Shown: piece by piece, positions 62,542-64,000 of the stretch
Position numbering within the stretch: the stretch's first letter is position 1
Layout of the letters: every line of letters begins with the position of its first letter
Origin: Flavicella sp963932955
GTDB lineage: Bacteria; Bacteroidota; Bacteroidia; Flavobacteriales; Flavobacteriaceae
Assembly (NCBI GenBank): GCA_963932955.1
Contig: CAWVRK010000001.1
Location: 1 to 64,000, forward strand
Length of the DNA stretch: 64,000 bases
Reading direction: 5' to 3'
Made by a program: the position numbers and the translations under genes
The notes under the pieces: generated by a model
What the model saw: only the letters and a program-made list of their open reading frames with translations
Databases searched by the model: none
Told to the model about the DNA's origin: nothing

Positions 62542-62577
62542 AAAACGGCCCGTTTGAAATTTCAAACGGGCCGTTTT
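62542..62577. terminator. Bidirectional terminator between groEL and the HMA gene
   Basis: A palindrome with 18-base arms centred on GAAATTTC. The GC-rich core AACGGCCCGTTT/AAACGGGCCGTT is followed by T residues on the plus strand and preceded by A residues, so it works in both directions for converging genes. Confidence 0.92.
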
Positions 62578-62919
62578 TTATTCCCTATATTGACAACAAA
62601 AGTGCAGTTTTTCATACAACTCCTCTGTAGCTTTTAAGGTATCCACATCGTGCCCAACTGCCAAAATAGATTTTGCCAAAGTGTCTTTAGATGTTTTGTA
62701 GGAATTGAAAATCAATTTCAATGTTTTGGAATGCATGTCCCAAGAGGCATACTTTACCCCTTTTGTTCGCAAGGCCGCTTTTTCAATGCGCGCTTTGCAC
62801 ATCTCACAATTTCCATTTACCAAGACAAGCCAATGCTCACTTTTTGATTTTTTTTCTTGGGATTGTGCTTGCATTGTCAAAGCAAAAAACAAGAGACAGA
62901 TAAGGATTTTTGTTTTCAT
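62578..62919 (-). CDS. Exported heavy-metal-associated (HMA) domain protein
   Basis: 113 residues: signal peptide (~1-20, ILICLLFFALTMQAQS) and one HMA domain. The metal site is GNCEMCKARIEKA (CxxC), and a second Cys pair at the end (FCC) is outside the usual fold. Likely binds copper or a related metal in the periplasm. It lies 11 bp after the TonB-dependent receptor gene and is probably part of the same transcript, suggesting a shared role in metal handling. Confidence 0.88.
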   Translation of the reverse strand: MKTKILICLLFFALTMQAQSQEKKSKSEHWLVLVNGNCEMCKARIEKAALRTKGVKYASWDMHSKTLKLIFNSYKTSKDTLAKSILAVGHDVDTLKATEELYEKLHFCCQYRE

Positions 62920-62930
62920 TTCATTTGTTT

Positions 62931-64000
62931 TTAAATTTGATAACGAAGTCCTCCGTAAAACATTCTTCCCACGATAGGAGCATATACTAGGGTGGTGTCA
63001 AAATAAGGACCAAAAGGATCGGCAACTCCAAGTATCGGATTCTTCTGTGTTTTATTTGTCAAGTTCTCTCCTCCTACATAGAGCTCAACTTTTGGAGAAA
63101 ACACATGTGTGACTTGGGCAGACACCAACGCATAGGGTTTCGACTTATTTGGCATCTTATAAGCCGCTGGGTTTGAAGCTGTACTCGGAATTCTTTTACT
63201 CCCTAGCCAATTGTAGGTGGCATCCCATTTCCACAAAGAAGCCCGTTTGGTTGCCGTTGTTTTGTAACTCATATTCGCAAAAAAGCGGTCTTGGGCTTGT
63301 AAGGCTTTTTGAATGGTTCCTCCTTTGAAAGGCTGCGCTACATCGAAGTGCTTGTAGGCTGTTCGGAAATCAATACCGGTTGTCAATTCAAAATTGAGTT
63401 CCACTTGAAGCGAAACAGCTTTTGAGTTTTCAGAACTATTGTACACCCTTACTTCTTGAGGCGAATGGTCGTAGTCGGCAAGAACTTGATTTTGAAAATC
63501 GGTTCTGTACAAATCAAAAGCAAGGGTTCCTTTTCTTTCCCGCAACAAAAATCGATGCAAATAACTCAAGCCGTAATTCCACGCTTTTTCAGGATCCAAA
63601 CCGTAAATTTTTCCTCCTGTTGCTTCTAGGTGCATGGAACGAGATGAGGCAAATAGCTGTTGGTTTTCTGCAAAAATAGCGGCAGCTCTTCTCCCACTCC
63701 CTACAGACGCTTTGAAGACTCCATTTTTCCAAGGTTCGTAACGCACATGCAATCGAGGAGTTGCAAAAACCCCCAAGAGGTTGTGCGCGTCGATTCGCAA
63801 ACCGGCTATCAAGGTAACCGCTTCCAAATTGTCGTAAGTGTATTCAAAAAAAGCACCCACAGAACGTTCTGTTCGCGTGTAATCTGTAAGATTGTCATTG
63901 AACGTTTTGACCCTCTCAACATAGTCGTCGTAGTTAAAATTCACGCCTGTTTTGAATTGGTGTTGGGTATTCCCCAAAATGGATTGAAAAACAGTGTTCA
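62931..64000 (-). CDS. TonB-dependent receptor, C-terminal part (5' end outside window)
   Basis: The frame is open to the right edge; about 355 residues are visible. These are the last strands of a 22-strand outer-membrane barrel, rich in aromatic-ended amphipathic strands (YTYDNLEAVTLIAGLRIDAHN, parts quoted; VELYVGGENLTNKTQ) and ending in GRMFYGGLRYQI with the terminal-strand aromatic pattern. The plug and TonB box lie outside. The gene is followed by an HMA-domain gene, so a metal or metal-chelate substrate is plausible, but the substrate cannot be assigned. Confidence 0.9.
   Translation of the reverse strand, partial: NTVFQSILGNTQHQFKTGVNFNYDDYVERVKTFNDNLTDYTRTERSVGAFFEYTYDNLEAVTLIAGLRIDAHNLLGVFATPRLHVRYEPWKNGVFKASVGSGRRAAAIFAENQQLFASSRSMHLEATGGKIYGLDPEKAWNYGLSYLHRFLLRERKGTLAFDLYRTDFQNQVLADYDHSPQEVRVYNSSENSKAVSLQVELNFELTTGIDFRTAYKHFDVAQPFKGGTIQKALQAQDRFFANMSYKTTATKRASLWKWDATYNWLGSKRIPSTASNPAAYKMPNKSKPYALVSAQVTHVFSPKVELYVGGENLTNKTQKNPILGVADPFGPYFDTTLVYAPIVGRMFYGGLRYQI

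Noticed and set aside
1..64000. CRISPR arrays, insertion sequences, prophage or toxin-antitoxin modules
   Set aside because: No regularly spaced repeats, transposase or integrase motifs, phage structural genes or paired small toxin/antitoxin ORFs were seen.

Overview
The window is chromosomal DNA of a member of the Bacteroidota, most likely a marine Flavobacteriaceae species. This rests on the gldK-gldL-gldM-gldN gliding/type IX secretion genes, a T9SS C-terminal sorting domain, the Bacteroidota -7 promoter box TAnnTTTG (often with a -33 TTTG) in front of many genes, A-rich start regions with few Shine-Dalgarno sites, and a mraZ-to-ftsZ cluster in the flavobacterial order. Nearly all of it is core genome. 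I see no phage, insertion sequence, CRISPR array or plasmid gene.

Layout. 1-850: end of a T9SS-exported surface protein with a YDG domain, followed by a long imperfect inverted repeat and tRNA-Arg(UCG). 1.2-17.6 kb (minus): yqeY and the complete division and cell-wall cluster, read mraZ, rsmH, ftsL, ftsI-type PBP, murE, mraY, murD, ftsW, murG, murC, ftsQ, ftsA, ftsZ. Its promoter carries a 10-bp-phased set of MraZ boxes. 17.8-20 kb (plus): alpha/beta hydrolase, ysxC, an rluA-type pseudouridine synthase. 20.1-26.2 kb (minus): valine/isoleucine operon ilvD-ilvB-ilvN-ilvC behind a valine-rich leader peptide and a terminator. 26.3-28.7 kb (minus): truA and a flavobacterial protein of unknown function. 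29-32.1 kb (plus): short-form leuA, then cysE-cysM behind a leader peptide with clustered Cys codons. 32.1-36.1 kb (minus): M23 peptidase, MerR regulator, LemA, two TPM-domain proteins and a Bax-inhibitor-1 protein. 36.2-41.5 kb (plus): alaS, DUF456 gene, lysS, then a probable orphan small RNA. 41.8-45.6 kb (minus): LysM glucosaminidase lipoprotein, ACC-deaminase-like PLP enzyme, ABC-F ATPase, with a divergent DUF983 gene. 46.1-55.8 kb (minus): FAD oxidoreductase, gldN/M/L/K, an arginase-fold protein lacking much of its metal site, topA. 56-62.5 kb (plus): miaB, a sigma-54 activator, lptE, a TPR-like gene, secG, groES-groEL. 62.6-64 kb (minus): HMA-domain protein and the end of a TonB-dependent receptor.

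How it fits together. The large blocks are envelope construction (division, peptidoglycan, T9SS, LptE, SecG), translation (tRNA synthetases, tRNA modification, ABC-F) and amino-acid synthesis (Val/Ile/Leu and Cys). The least expected signals are regulatory. Two amino-acid leader peptides use apparently different switches: transcription termination for ilv, and for cys a duplicated CTCAAATT element that competes for one complementary arm. Other regulatory candidates are the MraZ operator, a possible sigma-54 promoter (GG-N10-GC) before groES in the same cluster as a sigma-54 activator gene, and structured 5' leaders on ilvC and alaS. Among proteins, the arginase-like one between topA and gldK stands out as a probable pseudoenzyme. 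All functional assignments come from reading motifs and gene order; no database search was run.
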